Source: Fodinicurvata sp. EGI_FJ10296 (GTDB taxonomy: Bacteria; Pseudomonadota; Alphaproteobacteria; DSM-16000; Inquilinaceae). Taken from it: a stretch of 64,000 nt of DNA. Shown one piece after another: positions 44,847-53,634 of the stretch (position 1 is its first letter; the number at the start of each line of letters is the position of its first letter). The DNA lies in the NCBI RefSeq assembly GCF_040712075.1, contig NZ_JBFCVL010000001.1, forward strand, positions 317,501-381,500, written 5' to 3'. The translations under genes were made by a program, and so were the position numbers. A model generated the notes under the pieces. The model did no database searches. It saw only the letters and a program-made list of their open reading frames with translations, and had not been told where the DNA came from.

Positions 44847-45163
44847 GAGCCCCTCCGTCCTTCATCGACCGGTCAGTCGCCGATCGGGATATGCGAGGAT
44901 CGCCGTGCACCAGCGCCGGCCGATCCGATCAATCAAATCTGGTTTCAATCGACAGAGCGGACACAATTAATTCTATAATAAGTTGCAGTTAATGCGGTGG
45001 ACCCGGCCGCAGCTGGCGCCGACACCGCTCTACAGACTGCCGAGGAAACGTTAACAAGGTGTTGATACGGTCCATCGGGATACCCGCCGCTGGAAAAGGC
45101 AGCTGAATCCCTTATGTTATTGAGGGACGCGGGGGCGTGACTGCATTTCCGGGAGGATGAACG
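44847..45163. other. Divergent promoter region
   Basis: About 317 bp between the large secreted-protein gene and a lipoprotein gene, AT-richer around 44930-44990 and 45040-45070. It must hold promoters for both; no gene and no clear operator is seen. Confidence 0.5.
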
Positions 45164-45361
45164 ATGACGAAGGCCGCACTAGTCGCCCTGATGACCGCCA
45201 CTATCGTCGTGGCCGGCGGTTGTACGACCAATCAGCAACGGCTGAGCGGTGCCGCGACAGGCGCGGCTGGCGGCGCTGTAATCGCCGGACCGATCGGCGC
45301 CGCTGTGGGTGGTGTCGGCGGCGCGCTTGCCGCACCGACGGTCGTCCGCGAAACGCGATGA
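45164..45361 (+). CDS. Small glycine-zipper lipoprotein
   Basis: A 65-residue lipoprotein. The signal peptide MTKAALVALMTATIVVAGGC ends in a lipobox (VAGGC, cysteine 20). The mature part is a glycine-zipper segment, AATGAAGGAVIAGPIGAAVGGVGGAL, of the type found in small outer-membrane lipoproteins and entericidin- or SlyB-like proteins. GGGAGG lies 6-11 bases before the ATG. Stress-related or envelope-stabilising roles are usual for such proteins but not shown. It is divergent from the large coiled-coil gene. Confidence 0.8.
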   Translation: MTKAALVALMTATIVVAGGCTTNQQRLSGAATGAAGGAVIAGPIGAAVGGVGGALAAPTVVRETR

Positions 45362-45410
45362 CCGGACCGTTCCGATCCACCCTTGGCCTGTTCAGTCCTG
45401 CGGGGCCGAT

Positions 45411-46118
45411 CTATGCCTGTGGAGGACGAAAACGATCCAGGGCCGCAAACGCCGACTCATAGGGCGCAAATCGGTCCATCTGGTCGTTCTTCTCAGCCAT
45501 CGTGGCCGGTTCCTGTTCGCCGTCGGAGTCGGCGTGCGGGCCGACAAACCCCATGATCGGGCCGACGGCCTCGCGGGGTGATCCGTCGGCTCGCGGCCGG
45601 TTGATCACGGCGTCTACGATGCGCCGGAACGCGGACTCGGCCTCAACGGCCGGAAGGATGAAAAACCGCCAGTCATCCGGCGTCTCGCGCTTGCCCACCG
45701 GCCGTGCCGGCGTGGCGAGCACCAGGAAATCGGCCTGGGCCTGCGGCGCGGCTGCACGGTTGACGATGGGCGCACCGTCGCGGACGCTTTCCGTCACACT
45801 GCCCCCGGACACCCAGCCATAGCGATTGGTGGCCGTCACCGCGAGCTGGGCCTCCCGCTCTCCGTTGATGATATGCAGATCGACGTTGTCGCTGAGTGGC
45901 GCATCGACCGTCGGCAGGACCGTCCAGCCCCGCGATTCCAGGGCGTCGGTCACCGCGTCAATACCGGCCGACGCGAGCGCCTTCTGCCAACCTGTCTGTT
46001 TTCCCGCGCTGCTCTTCGCCAAGGCCGTAACCCTTCCTGATTGTTCGCCTGATTTCTCGATTGCACGCCGATCATCCTGCACATGGATATCGGCCGCGGC
46101 TATCCCAAGGCCCCTCAT
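45411..46118 (-). CDS. Unrecognised protein
   Basis: A 235-residue protein I do not recognise. The part from about residue 44 reads like a compact alpha/beta domain: WQKALASAGIDAVTDALESRGWTVLP, VDLHIINGEREAQLAVTATNRYGWVSGGS, FLVLATPARPVGKRETPDDWRFFILP. The pattern Asp-x-x-hydrophobic...Glu-x-Gln-x-x-Val is loosely like the core of PD-(D/E)XK nuclease-fold proteins, but that is a weak impression. Coding is supported by codon pattern and hydrophobic periodicity. The ATG at 46118 has no good ribosome site and no other Met occurs in the first 200 residues, so a later GTG or TTG start is possible. Confidence 0.55.
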   Translation of the reverse strand: MRGLGIAAADIHVQDDRRAIEKSGEQSGRVTALAKSSAGKQTGWQKALASAGIDAVTDALESRGWTVLPTVDAPLSDNVDLHIINGEREAQLAVTATNRYGWVSGGSVTESVRDGAPIVNRAAAPQAQADFLVLATPARPVGKRETPDDWRFFILPAVEAESAFRRIVDAVINRPRADGSPREAVGPIMGFVGPHADSDGEQEPATMAEKNDQMDRFAPYESAFAALDRFRPPQA

Positions 46119-46287
46119 ACCGGACCCGCGCCAACCACGGAAGAGGGATCACCCCGAATACTCCCGCCCGATACTCCCGCCCGCCCCCCGGAAAGACGCA
46201 GCGGCGCAGACGAACCGCATGCCGACAAATGCGCGGGAATATGTCATTCTCGCCGCAACGACTGCCACGACCGAACTGGAACCATCA

Positions 46288-47763
46288 ATGCGTATCGCCC
46301 TTGCCGGATTCAACCTGGAATCCGTCAGTTTTCTGCCCTCCGAAACCAGTATCGCCGATTTCGAGCATTTCGAAGCCAAAGGCGATGCCATCATTCCCCG
46401 ATTCCGGGGCACCAACACGGTCATGGGCGGATTCATCGACGCCTGCGACGCGGCCGGGGCCGAGATGCTGCCCATCGTCCAGACCGAGGCCGGCGCCCGC
46501 GGTTCGGCGTCGGAGGCCGCTTTCAAGCATTACGCCTCGATGATCGTCGACGCGATCCGGGCCGAGGCCGGGCGGCTGGACGGCGTGCTGCTGCACCTGC
46601 ACGGTGCGCTGACCACCCCCAGCCGCACCGACCCGGACGGCGACATCGTCGCCATGGTGCGCGCCGCCATCGGCCCGGACATGCCGATGATGCTAGCGCT
46701 CGACTACCACGCCAACATCGATGCCGCGTCGATCGGCGGCGCCGACGCGACCTTCGGCTATCACTACTCGCCCCATATCGACATGGGCGAGACCGGGCGC
46801 CGCGCCGGAAACTGCCTGGTCCGGACGCTGCGGGGCGAGATCAGGCCGACAACGGCGATCGTCAAGCCGGGCCTGATGGTGCCCAGCATTCTCAGCGCCA
46901 CCGGACTGCACCCATTGGCCGAATTCGTCGAACAGTCGCTGCGCCTGCCGGCCGAGGACGCCCGCATCATCGATGCCACCGTGTTCGCCGGATTTTCCTA
47001 TGCCGATGTGCCGAACTGCGGGTTCTCGGTCGTCGTTGTCACCGATGGCGATCCCGACCTGGCGCACCGAACCGCACTGACGCTGTCGGACAAAATTTTC
47101 CAGGCGCGCGAGGCGCTTTACAAACCGGGTTTCGCAATGGAGATGGCCACCGGCGTCGACCACGCACTTGCCGTGGCCGCCACGGCCGACGCACCGGTGG
47201 TGATCCTGGAACATGCCGACCGGATGAACGACAGCACCCACATCCTCCGCACGCTGGTCGAGCGCGGCGCCAAGGGTGTTGCCGTTCCCTATCTTTGGGA
47301 CGCCGAAACCGCCCGCGACGCCTGCGCTCTCGGTACCGGCAGCGTGGGCAGGTTCATGGTCGGCGGCAAGTCCGACCCTCGCGCCGGCGGACCTGTCCTG
47401 ATGGAAGCAGAAATTCTGTGGGCGGGACACAAGCAGTATATCGGCACGGGACCGTTGCGCAAAGACAGCCCGGTCGATCTCGGCTGTACCGCCGTTCTGC
47501 GCAGCGGCGGCATCACCGTCAGCGTGACCGAGGTGCCGACGACCGCCATTGACGAGGACCCGTTCCGGCAGTTCGGCATGGCGCCGGGAGATTTCGACAT
47601 CGTTGTCCTGCGATCGAAAACCCATTTCCGCGCCATCTGGGAGCCGATCGCCGCTGAAATCGTCATCGTAGACACACCGGACTGGGGACCGGCGGACCTT
47701 CTGTCGCTGCCCTATCGGCATGTGCCGAAAACTGCTTATCCGTTCTCGGCGGCTGGCTCCTGA
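46288..47763 (+). CDS. M81 family metallopeptidase (MlrC-like)
   Basis: A 491-residue protein of the M81 family, named from microcystinase MlrC. The conserved start MRIALAGFNLESVSFLP, the HLHGALTTPSRTDPDGDIVAMVR region, LALDYHANIDAASIGGADATFGYHYSPHIDMGETG with the metal-binding Asp/His pattern, and the C-terminal half VPYLWDAETARDACALGTGS and VVLRSKTHFRAIWEPIA are family features. Substrates of most members are unknown; microcystin linearisation is known only for the Sphingomonas type. The ATG at 46288 follows GGAA; the frame is open upstream but without homology. Its 3' end faces a small membrane-protein gene. Confidence 0.9.
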   Translation: MRIALAGFNLESVSFLPSETSIADFEHFEAKGDAIIPRFRGTNTVMGGFIDACDAAGAEMLPIVQTEAGARGSASEAAFKHYASMIVDAIRAEAGRLDGVLLHLHGALTTPSRTDPDGDIVAMVRAAIGPDMPMMLALDYHANIDAASIGGADATFGYHYSPHIDMGETGRRAGNCLVRTLRGEIRPTTAIVKPGLMVPSILSATGLHPLAEFVEQSLRLPAEDARIIDATVFAGFSYADVPNCGFSVVVVTDGDPDLAHRTALTLSDKIFQAREALYKPGFAMEMATGVDHALAVAATADAPVVILEHADRMNDSTHILRTLVERGAKGVAVPYLWDAETARDACALGTGSVGRFMVGGKSDPRAGGPVLMEAEILWAGHKQYIGTGPLRKDSPVDLGCTAVLRSGGITVSVTEVPTTAIDEDPFRQFGMAPGDFDIVVLRSKTHFRAIWEPIAAEIVIVDTPDWGPADLLSLPYRHVPKTAYPFSAAGS

Positions 47764-47790
47764 GGGCTGCGGCGCTGTGCGGGCAGGAAC

Positions 47791-48324
47791 TCACGCGATG
47801 ACGATGGGTTCGCAGACCACGCGGCGGATCGGATCGTTCGGGTCGATCGCGGTCCAGGTATTCGGCCTGGTCAGAACGGTTGTGTCTCCCGGCTCGACCG
47901 CATCGAGACGTTGCGGGTTCACGCAATCATAGATCTGCCGCTGAAGGACCATCGACCCGAACCGCTGCACCAGCATCACATCCACGACAGCGAGGGACGG
48001 AGAGTCTGCCGGACGGACGATGGTGGCACGATCGACGGCGGCAAAGCGCTTGACCGGGGGCGCGATCAGTGTCCAGGGCTCAAACGGGCTGGCGCCGGTA
48101 GCCGTTTCCACGACGATCACACTGGCGGGCAAGGTCCGGGCGACCGATCGAAACCATGTGTAGTCGGTCCAGACATGGAAAACGAGCATCGCAATGCCGG
48201 CGCCGATGATCGGCAACCATCCCGCAGTGGGCTTTGCTACCATCCGTCTGAACGCAATAACCAGAATGGCGGCCACGATACCAATCGATACCGTACTCAG
48301 AATTGTCAGCAGCATCGTTCGCAT
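47791..48324 (-). CDS. Membrane protein with periplasmic domain, unknown function
   Basis: A 177-residue protein with two N-terminal hydrophobic segments (about residues 4-22 and 31-50), then VWTDYTWFRSVARTLPASVIVVE and a soluble domain ending PNDPIRRVVCEPIVIA. Similar short proteins with a WTDYxWF-type sequence after two membrane helices occur in alphaproteobacteria as uncharacterised genes; I cannot name a family. ATG at 48324 has GAGGC upstream; the frame runs on to 48504 without domain character. It overlaps no neighbour and converges with the M81 gene. Confidence 0.65.
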   Translation of the reverse strand: MRTMLLTILSTVSIGIVAAILVIAFRRMVAKPTAGWLPIIGAGIAMLVFHVWTDYTWFRSVARTLPASVIVVETATGASPFEPWTLIAPPVKRFAAVDRATIVRPADSPSLAVVDVMLVQRFGSMVLQRQIYDCVNPQRLDAVEPGDTTVLTRPNTWTAIDPNDPIRRVVCEPIVIA

Positions 48325-48543
48325 GCCTCGGTTCGGCGCCGCGAGGGGGCGGTGTTTTCTTGGTGCGCCTGTGGCCCCCGAGATAGACCTCGTGATAGCC
48401 ACAAGGAAGTTACCACGTCGAACGGCCGATTCGAGGCCAAATATTTGGATGCTGAGCGTCATCGGCGTTCCGACGTTGCCAAGCCCGCCGACCATGGGCA
48501 CCATCAGGCTGAATCAGACATCCATATTCAGGAGCCCCGGCCC

Positions 48544-49767
48544 TTGTCAGCATCGACCCCATCGCCCGACAGCCACCCTGGAAGCGCATTGTCGGCTGTC
48601 CGCCAGCCGATCCTTGACCTGCCGAAAAGCGGCATTCTCGATGTCGTGGACTATGCGCGCGGCCGCGACGACATCCTGGCGCTCTGGTTCGGCGAAGGCG
48701 ACCTGCCGACTCCATCCTTTATCTGCGACGGAGCGTCGCGCGCCATGGCCGAGGGTCATACATTCTATACATGGCAGCGCGGCATCCCGCCACTGCGCGA
48801 CGCCCTGTCGTCCTATCTCGGCCGGTTGCATGCCCAGCCGGTGCCCGTCGACCGGATCACGGTGACGACATCCGGCATGGCAGCGATCATGATCACGATG
48901 ACTGCCCTGGTCGGTCCCGGCGACGGCGTCGCCGTCGTCAGCCCGGTCTGGCCGAACGTCTTCGCCGCGGCAGAGATCGCCGGCGCCCGGGTCACATCGA
49001 TCCCGGCTGAACGGGAGCCGTCGGGCCACTGGACTCTGGATCTGGACCGGCTGTTCGCCGCCTGCGATGCCGATCCGTCGATCAAGGCGATCTTTCTCAA
49101 TTCGCCCTGCAATCCCACCGGCTGGGTCTGTCCGGCGGCGGACATCGCGCGTCTGCTTGACTACGCCCGACGGCGCGGCCTCTGGATCATCGCCGACGAG
49201 GTCTATGGCCGCTTCACCTACGACACGGTCAGTGGATCACCGGCCGCCACCGCGCCAAGCTTTCTGGACATCGCCGATCCTGAGGACCGTCTGATCGTCG
49301 TCAACACCTTCTCCAAGAACTGGTGCATGACCGGATGGCGTATCGGCTGGATGGTCACGCCGGCATCGTTGGGGCCGACCCTGGAAAAGCTCGTTCAATT
49401 CTCGACGTCCGGCACCGCACCGTTCCTGCAGTATGGCGCGCTGACCGCTCTTTGTGACGGCGAAGACTTTTTCCAGGACCTGCTCGCCCGCTGCGCCGCT
49501 GCCCGGCATACCGTCGTTGACACGCTCGCAGGCCTGCCGTCCGTTGACCTGGCGGCGCCGATGGGCGGATTTTACGCGTTCTTCCGTGTCGCGGGAGAAC
49601 CGGACAGCGCCCGGCTGGCCAAACGGCTCATCGATGATGCCGGTGTCGGGCTGGCCCCCGGTGTGGCTTTCGGGCCCGGCGGCGAGGACTATCTGCGGCT
49701 GTGCTTTGCCGGGTCGCCCGATCTGGTCGCACGGGCGACGAAACGGCTGGCGGACGCTCTCAGCTGA
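48544..49767 (+). CDS. Class I/II PLP-dependent aminotransferase
   Basis: A 407-residue fold-type I aminotransferase of the aspartate-aminotransferase superfamily. Features are GEGDLPTPSFI near the N-terminus, TTSGMAAIMITMTALVGPGD (cofactor phosphate loop), NSPCNPTGWV, IIADEVYGRFTY (PLP-ring Asp and Tyr), NTFSKNWCMTGWRIGWMV with the PLP-binding lysine, and a C-terminal YLRLCFAGS with the substrate-carboxylate arginine. The amino acid substrate cannot be told. TTG at 48544 is the likely start: AGGAG sits 9 nt upstream and the homologous region begins about 20 residues later. The upstream open frame on this strand is an artefact. Confidence 0.9.
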   Translation: MSASTPSPDSHPGSALSAVRQPILDLPKSGILDVVDYARGRDDILALWFGEGDLPTPSFICDGASRAMAEGHTFYTWQRGIPPLRDALSSYLGRLHAQPVPVDRITVTTSGMAAIMITMTALVGPGDGVAVVSPVWPNVFAAAEIAGARVTSIPAEREPSGHWTLDLDRLFAACDADPSIKAIFLNSPCNPTGWVCPAADIARLLDYARRRGLWIIADEVYGRFTYDTVSGSPAATAPSFLDIADPEDRLIVVNTFSKNWCMTGWRIGWMVTPASLGPTLEKLVQFSTSGTAPFLQYGALTALCDGEDFFQDLLARCAAARHTVVDTLAGLPSVDLAAPMGGFYAFFRVAGEPDSARLAKRLIDDAGVGLAPGVAFGPGGEDYLRLCFAGSPDLVARATKRLADALS

Positions 49768-49791
49768 CCGCCGGCCCGGCGCGGGAAGCAT

Positions 49792-51183
49792 TCAGGCCGG
49801 CCCCACCGTGCCCTCTGGCCGGTCGCGCGGCGGGGCCGCGACGGTCATCAAGATGGCGCCGCCCGCCGCCAACGCCAGGACGATCGTGGCCATCCCCGCC
49901 CGCTGGCTCTGAAACAGGCTGGTGGCAACGCCGTACATCACAGGCCCGATGAACGAGATTGACTTGCCGGCAAGGGCATAGAGGCCGAACATTTCCGTCT
50001 CCATGCCCTTTGGCGCCATTCTTGCCATCATGGATCGGCTGGCCGCCTGCGTCGGACCGACGAAGGTTCCAAGTGCCAGCGCCAGTACGATGAACAGTGT
50101 CGCATCGGAGATGGCCAGAATCGTAATCCCGAGGCCCACCAGCGCCGACAGCGCGACCAGGATCGTCGGCTTGGGTCCAACCCAGTCATCGATGAAGGCG
50201 AAACCGGCCGCGCCCAGTCCCGCTGTCACATTCAGGCCGATCGCGAACATCAGGATCTGTTCAAAGGTCAGGCCGAATGTCCCGGCGGCATAGAGCCCGC
50301 CGACCGCAAACAGCGTCGAGAGCCCATCGCGATAGAGCGCGCTGGCGATCAGGAAGCGCACCAGATTGGCCTGTTGTCGAATCTGTTTCAGGGTATGCCA
50401 GAGGATCGACAGACCCCTGGTGATCTGGCGTGGCATTGGTTCGCCGGTGGGCGGCGTGTCCGGCGTGAAAAGAAAAAGCGGTATCGCGAAAACCGTGAAC
50501 CACACCGCGACCAGCAGGGCCGTGGCACGCACATTCTCGGCGTTCTCCGTCGAGAAGCCGAATATCGGCGTCTCGGCCTGGACCAGCAGGAAGAGACACG
50601 CCGCAAGGCAGGCAAGGCCGCCGGCATATCCCATGGCCCATCCCCAGCCGCTGATCCGGCCGATCATGCCGGGCGGTGCGATGGTGGGCAGCATGGCGTT
50701 GTAGAAGACGGAGCCCAGCTCGAAGGCGACAGACGCGATGATGATAAGGACGAGCGCATAGATCACGAATGCGTCATCCGGCTCGGCGAACCACATCATG
50801 GCCGTTGCGGTGACGGTCACCGCCAGAAAAAAGAGGATCCACGGCTTGCGCCGGCCGCCGCGGTCCGCGATGGAGCCGAGAACGGGGCTGAGTAGCGCCA
50901 CCGCCAATCCGGCAACGCCGATGGCATAACCCCAGACCGCAGCGCCGTCGGTTTCGTCGCCATAGATCCCGCGCGCGAAATAAACCGAGAAAATGAACGT
51001 GCCGATGACGGTGTTGAAGGCAGAGTTGGCCCAATCATACAGGCACCACGCTCCCAGACCCAGACGCCGGCGCGCCGGCGTCTGGGCCGCGTGACTGTCA
51101 GCAGGCGATATATCGGTGTTGCGATCGGGCACGGGGGTTCGGGCTTTCCTGGTCGATCCGAAAAACGCCCGAGACCCTACCAC
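49792..51183 (-). CDS. MFS transporter, UMF1 (Atg22-like) family
   Basis: A membrane transporter of about 463 residues with 12 hydrophobic segments. LGLGAWCLYDWANSAFNTVIGTFIFSVYFA at the start of the membrane part is the UMF1/Atg22-like signature, followed by SIADRGGRRKPWILFF (MFS motif between segments 2 and 3) and VGPTQAASRSMMARMAPKGMETEMFGLYALAGK. Fungal Atg22 exports amino acids from the vacuole; bacterial members are uncharacterised. Start is uncertain: GTG at 51183 with AGGA 6 nt before it is my choice, TTG at 51225 or a later GTG are possible. It converges with the aminotransferase gene. Confidence 0.88.
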   Translation of the reverse strand: MVGSRAFFGSTRKARTPVPDRNTDISPADSHAAQTPARRRLGLGAWCLYDWANSAFNTVIGTFIFSVYFARGIYGDETDGAAVWGYAIGVAGLAVALLSPVLGSIADRGGRRKPWILFFLAVTVTATAMMWFAEPDDAFVIYALVLIIIASVAFELGSVFYNAMLPTIAPPGMIGRISGWGWAMGYAGGLACLAACLFLLVQAETPIFGFSTENAENVRATALLVAVWFTVFAIPLFLFTPDTPPTGEPMPRQITRGLSILWHTLKQIRQQANLVRFLIASALYRDGLSTLFAVGGLYAAGTFGLTFEQILMFAIGLNVTAGLGAAGFAFIDDWVGPKPTILVALSALVGLGITILAISDATLFIVLALALGTFVGPTQAASRSMMARMAPKGMETEMFGLYALAGKSISFIGPVMYGVATSLFQSQRAGMATIVLALAAGGAILMTVAAPPRDRPEGTVGPA

Positions 51184-51277
51184 GGCAATTCCTGCCGCAA
51201 TCACGATAAAATGCCGTGCCCGCAACCGATTCGGTCAGATGCCGCTCCCGCTGCGCGTGAACGACACCCGCGACCGG

Positions 51278-51814
51278 TTATTCTTCGCCTTCGTACTCGG
51301 GAAGTTCGTCGAATTCTGCCTCGGTTATCGACAGCACAACGACTTCGTTCTCCTGGTCGAACGTGATATCGGCAACATCGACCGCCTTGGTCTCGGCGCC
51401 GAGTCCCAGCAGGCCGCCGGTCTCGATGAGGATTCTGCCACCACCCTGCTGAATGACGTCTTCGACTTCGCCAAGTTCCTCACCATCGCTGCTTTCGACC
51501 GTCGCGCCGATCAGCGCCTCGGTATCCAGGTCGCCGAGAACGGTGGCACCCGCATCCGCGCCTGCTTCCGCTTCGGTATCCGTTTCGGTGCCCATATCGG
51601 CATCAGCATCCACGTCCATATCGGCGTCCGCATCGACATCGGCGCCGACGTCAGCATCGGCCTCACCGTCCGTGCTGCCTTCGGTTTCGAGCTCGGCTTC
51701 GATATCGGTTTCCGCGCCGACGCCGGCGTCGGTATCCTGCTGCGCAGCCACCAGTGAGGTGCCGGACATGGTCAGTGCCAGAGCGGACACGGCGGCGATA
51801 AGTTTGCTTCTCAT
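51278..51814 (-). CDS. Secreted PRC-barrel protein with acidic repeat region
   Basis: A 178-residue exported protein. Signal peptide to about residue 23 (SLVAAQQD), then a long Asp/Ala-rich low-complexity segment with ADADVGADVDADADMDVD (residues 30-95), then a PRC-barrel domain: GATVESSDGEELGEVEDVIQQGGGRILIE and DVADITFDQENEVVVLSI. PRC-barrel proteins of this exported type are common in alphaproteobacteria and often respond to stress. The acidic region could bind cations. GGAGGATCAA precedes the ATG at 51814. A TGTCACA-N15-CGTC promoter-like motif lies 88-113 bp upstream. Confidence 0.88.
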   Translation of the reverse strand: MRSKLIAAVSALALTMSGTSLVAAQQDTDAGVGAETDIEAELETEGSTDGEADADVGADVDADADMDVDADADMGTETDTEAEAGADAGATVLGDLDTEALIGATVESSDGEELGEVEDVIQQGGGRILIETGGLLGLGAETKAVDVADITFDQENEVVVLSITEAEFDELPEYEGEE

Positions 51815-51901
51815 TTGATCCTCCAATGCAGAGATGAACGAGAAGGCATTTGGCGCCTTCAATCATAACAACACGGAGACCACTGGATGAAGTCCATGCT
51901 C

Positions 51902-51928
51902 GACGAATGTTGTCACACGCTGTGACAA
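51902..51928 (-). promoter_or_regulatory. Candidate ECF promoter/dyad upstream of the PRC-barrel gene
   Basis: On the minus strand TGTCACA (51927-51921) is followed after 15 nt by CGTC (51905-51902), close to ECF-type promoter patterns. The -35-like part belongs to the perfect dyad TTGTCACA-CGC-TGTGACAA (51910-51928). The 11-mer ATGTTGTCACA here also occurs upstream of the sigma gene at 53526. Confidence 0.45.
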
Positions 51929-52048
51929 AAAACGTGGCTGGCGTTATTGATGGAACCTTGTCGGAGCGACTAGTAACGGCTCAGCTTTTCGTTATTTCGC
52001 ATCGATCATGACGGCATTTTCTTAAAATACCGCCACGACGCGATCAGA

Positions 52049-52954
52049 TTACTCCCCGCCGCCTAGCCATGCTTCCAGCCCGGGGAGGCCCTCCAATCCG
52101 GCCGGTGCCGCCAATGCATAGGCCAGCATCCCTTCGGCGCGATACTGGAAGGCGATGTCGTCACGTTCGATCGCGTTCTGGAAGCGACCGTCCTCACTCC
52201 AGTTGGGCTGGACGTAGAGGCTGACTTTTCGCCCCTCGTCATCGATATAGTGGAAGACCGCGCCGACCCGGCCTTCTACGGGAATAATTTCCGACGACAC
52301 GAGACGGAACGAGTCCCGCGACATCGGCGGTTGGAAACTGGCTCCGCCCAGTCCTTCGGCAAGGGTCGTCAGAACCGAACTCAACCGGTCTTCGCTGATG
52401 GCGTCGCTGGCCGTATCCGGCGAATACAGATTATAGGCGGAATAGGCCTGATTCATGAAGGTCTGGGCCTGCGCTTCGGCATAGATGCCCTGAATATAGC
52501 GCGCATGCCCGATCCAGCCGCCTGCCAGAGACGCGCCGAGCAGCAGCACGGTACCCGTCGCGGCGACGGCATACCGCCTCCACCGAGTCCGGGATGCACC
52601 AGCCCCGGATTTTCCAGCACGTATATTGCCGCCCCTCGCATCGCCATCCGAAAGCAATCCCGGCCTTCCCTGCAGTGCCGCGGCCGATTCCTTCCCCGGA
52701 CTCGCATTGGCGGGTTCGGCCGCAGGCTGCCCATAGATAAGGCGGCGGAGATGTTCCGGCGTTTCGGCCGGCAGTTTGCGATCGTACAGCGCCCGTAATG
52801 CCGCGCCCTGGAACCGGTAATCCTCTGCCCGAGCCATCGCCTCGGGATCGTCGCTCAACCGATATGCGGTATACGCAAGCTGCTCCGGCGCCATTTCGCC
52901 ATCCAGATAGGCGTTCAGCTCGTCATCGGATATCTTGCGGGATGCGTCTGTCAT
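52049..52954 (-). CDS. Transmembrane anti-sigma factor (pair A)
   Basis: A 301-residue regulator encoded directly after an ECF sigma gene (4-nt overlap). The N-terminal cytoplasmic part, ISDDELNAYLDGEMAPEQLAYTAYRLSDDPEAMARAEDYRFQGAALRALYD, has the layout of anti-sigma domains that begin DxxLxAYLDGEL and lack a zinc motif. A single membrane segment (about residues 128-146) leads to a periplasmic domain (residues 150-301) with VSSEIIPVEGRVGAVFHYIDDEGRKVSLYVQP. It would hold the sigma factor until a signal reaches the periplasmic side. A similar pair lies at 56730-58411. Confidence 0.85.
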   Translation of the reverse strand: MTDASRKISDDELNAYLDGEMAPEQLAYTAYRLSDDPEAMARAEDYRFQGAALRALYDRKLPAETPEHLRRLIYGQPAAEPANASPGKESAAALQGRPGLLSDGDARGGNIRAGKSGAGASRTRWRRYAVAATGTVLLLGASLAGGWIGHARYIQGIYAEAQAQTFMNQAYSAYNLYSPDTASDAISEDRLSSVLTTLAEGLGGASFQPPMSRDSFRLVSSEIIPVEGRVGAVFHYIDDEGRKVSLYVQPNWSEDGRFQNAIERDDIAFQYRAEGMLAYALAAPAGLEGLPGLEAWLGGGE

Positions 52955-53526
52955 TTGACCTCCCGAGCCTGCTGTTGAGTGTCGGATGCTTCCAGCCAAT
53001 CCCGCAACGCGGATCGTGCCCGCGAAAGCCGGGATCGAACAGTGCCGACCGGCACATCGAGCGTCTCTGCCGCCTCCTCGTAGCCCATTCCCTCCAGACC
53101 AATCAGGAATAGGACGGTCCTTTGATCGAATGGAAGGCGCCACAATGCCGCTTCAAGATCACGCAACATAATGTGGTCGTCCTGGGTAGCTGCGGCAATG
53201 TCCGACGGCACCGTCCCGTCCTCTGTCGTCGACTCCCGCCAGCCGCGCCGTTTCCCGTTAATGAACAGATTGTGCTGAATTGTGAACAGCCATGCACGCA
53301 TCTTCGTTCCGGGTGTCCAAAGATGGATTCGGCTGAGGGCCCGGACGAGCGTGTCCTGTAACAGATCATCGGCCGCCGTCGCGTCGCGGGTCAGAAACAA
53401 CGCATACCGTTGCAAGTGCGGTATTTCCTGCTCAATCAGACTTTGCGGCTCGGGCATGATGTCCATGGACAGTGTCGGTGCAGCGCGGTCCGGCACGAGG
53501 TCCGTGGCGCCTGACGTGATTATCAT
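52951..53526 (-). CDS. ECF sigma factor (pair A)
   Basis: A sigma factor of about 191 residues. Region 2: EIPHLQRYALFLTRDATAADDLLQDTLVRALSRIHLW and MRAWLFTIQHNLFINGKRR. Region 4: LPFDQRTVLFLIGLEGMGYEEAAETLDVPVGTVRSRLSRARSALRDWL. It is closely related to the sigma factor at 57818-58411 (same EIPHLxRYA start and LW/RAW spacing). The start is unclear: ATG 53526 gives a polar tail before region 2, ATGs at 53466 and 53457 begin closer to it; none has a strong ribosome site. It is followed by its anti-sigma gene with ATGA overlap. Confidence 0.88.
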   Translation of the reverse strand: MIITSGATDLVPDRAAPTLSMDIMPEPQSLIEQEIPHLQRYALFLTRDATAADDLLQDTLVRALSRIHLWTPGTKMRAWLFTIQHNLFINGKRRGWRESTTEDGTVPSDIAAATQDDHIMLRDLEAALWRLPFDQRTVLFLIGLEGMGYEEAAETLDVPVGTVRSRLSRARSALRDWLEASDTQQQAREVK

Positions 53527-53539
53527 CGTACCACGCGGT

Positions 53540-53555
53540 TGACAACATGTTGTCA
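53540..53555. promoter_or_regulatory. 16-bp perfect palindrome upstream of sigma gene A
   Basis: TGACAACATGTTGTCA is a perfect palindrome 14 bp before the possible ATG at 53526. It shares ATGTTGTCACA (53548-53558) with the region upstream of the PRC-barrel gene. If translation starts at 53466 or 53457 it would lie in a normal promoter position. Confidence 0.45.
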
Positions 53556-53634
53556 CAAGCACAGCCCACGCGGTGAACGCGCCGCAAGGGACGGCAACCG
53601 GGCACCGGCAACGTCAGCTTCTGCTATGCCGCCT

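Noticed and set aside
41433-44978. An 1181-codon open frame on the plus strand opposite the large coiled-coil gene
   Set aside because: It is antisense to a well-supported gene with a good ribosome site; its product is a Arg/Gly/Asp-rich mixture without domain features, as expected from GC-rich complementary codons.
45826-46287. N-terminal extension of the M81 protein
   Set aside because: Conserved family sequence begins at the ATG at 46288; the upstream part is antisense to another frame and lacks domain features.
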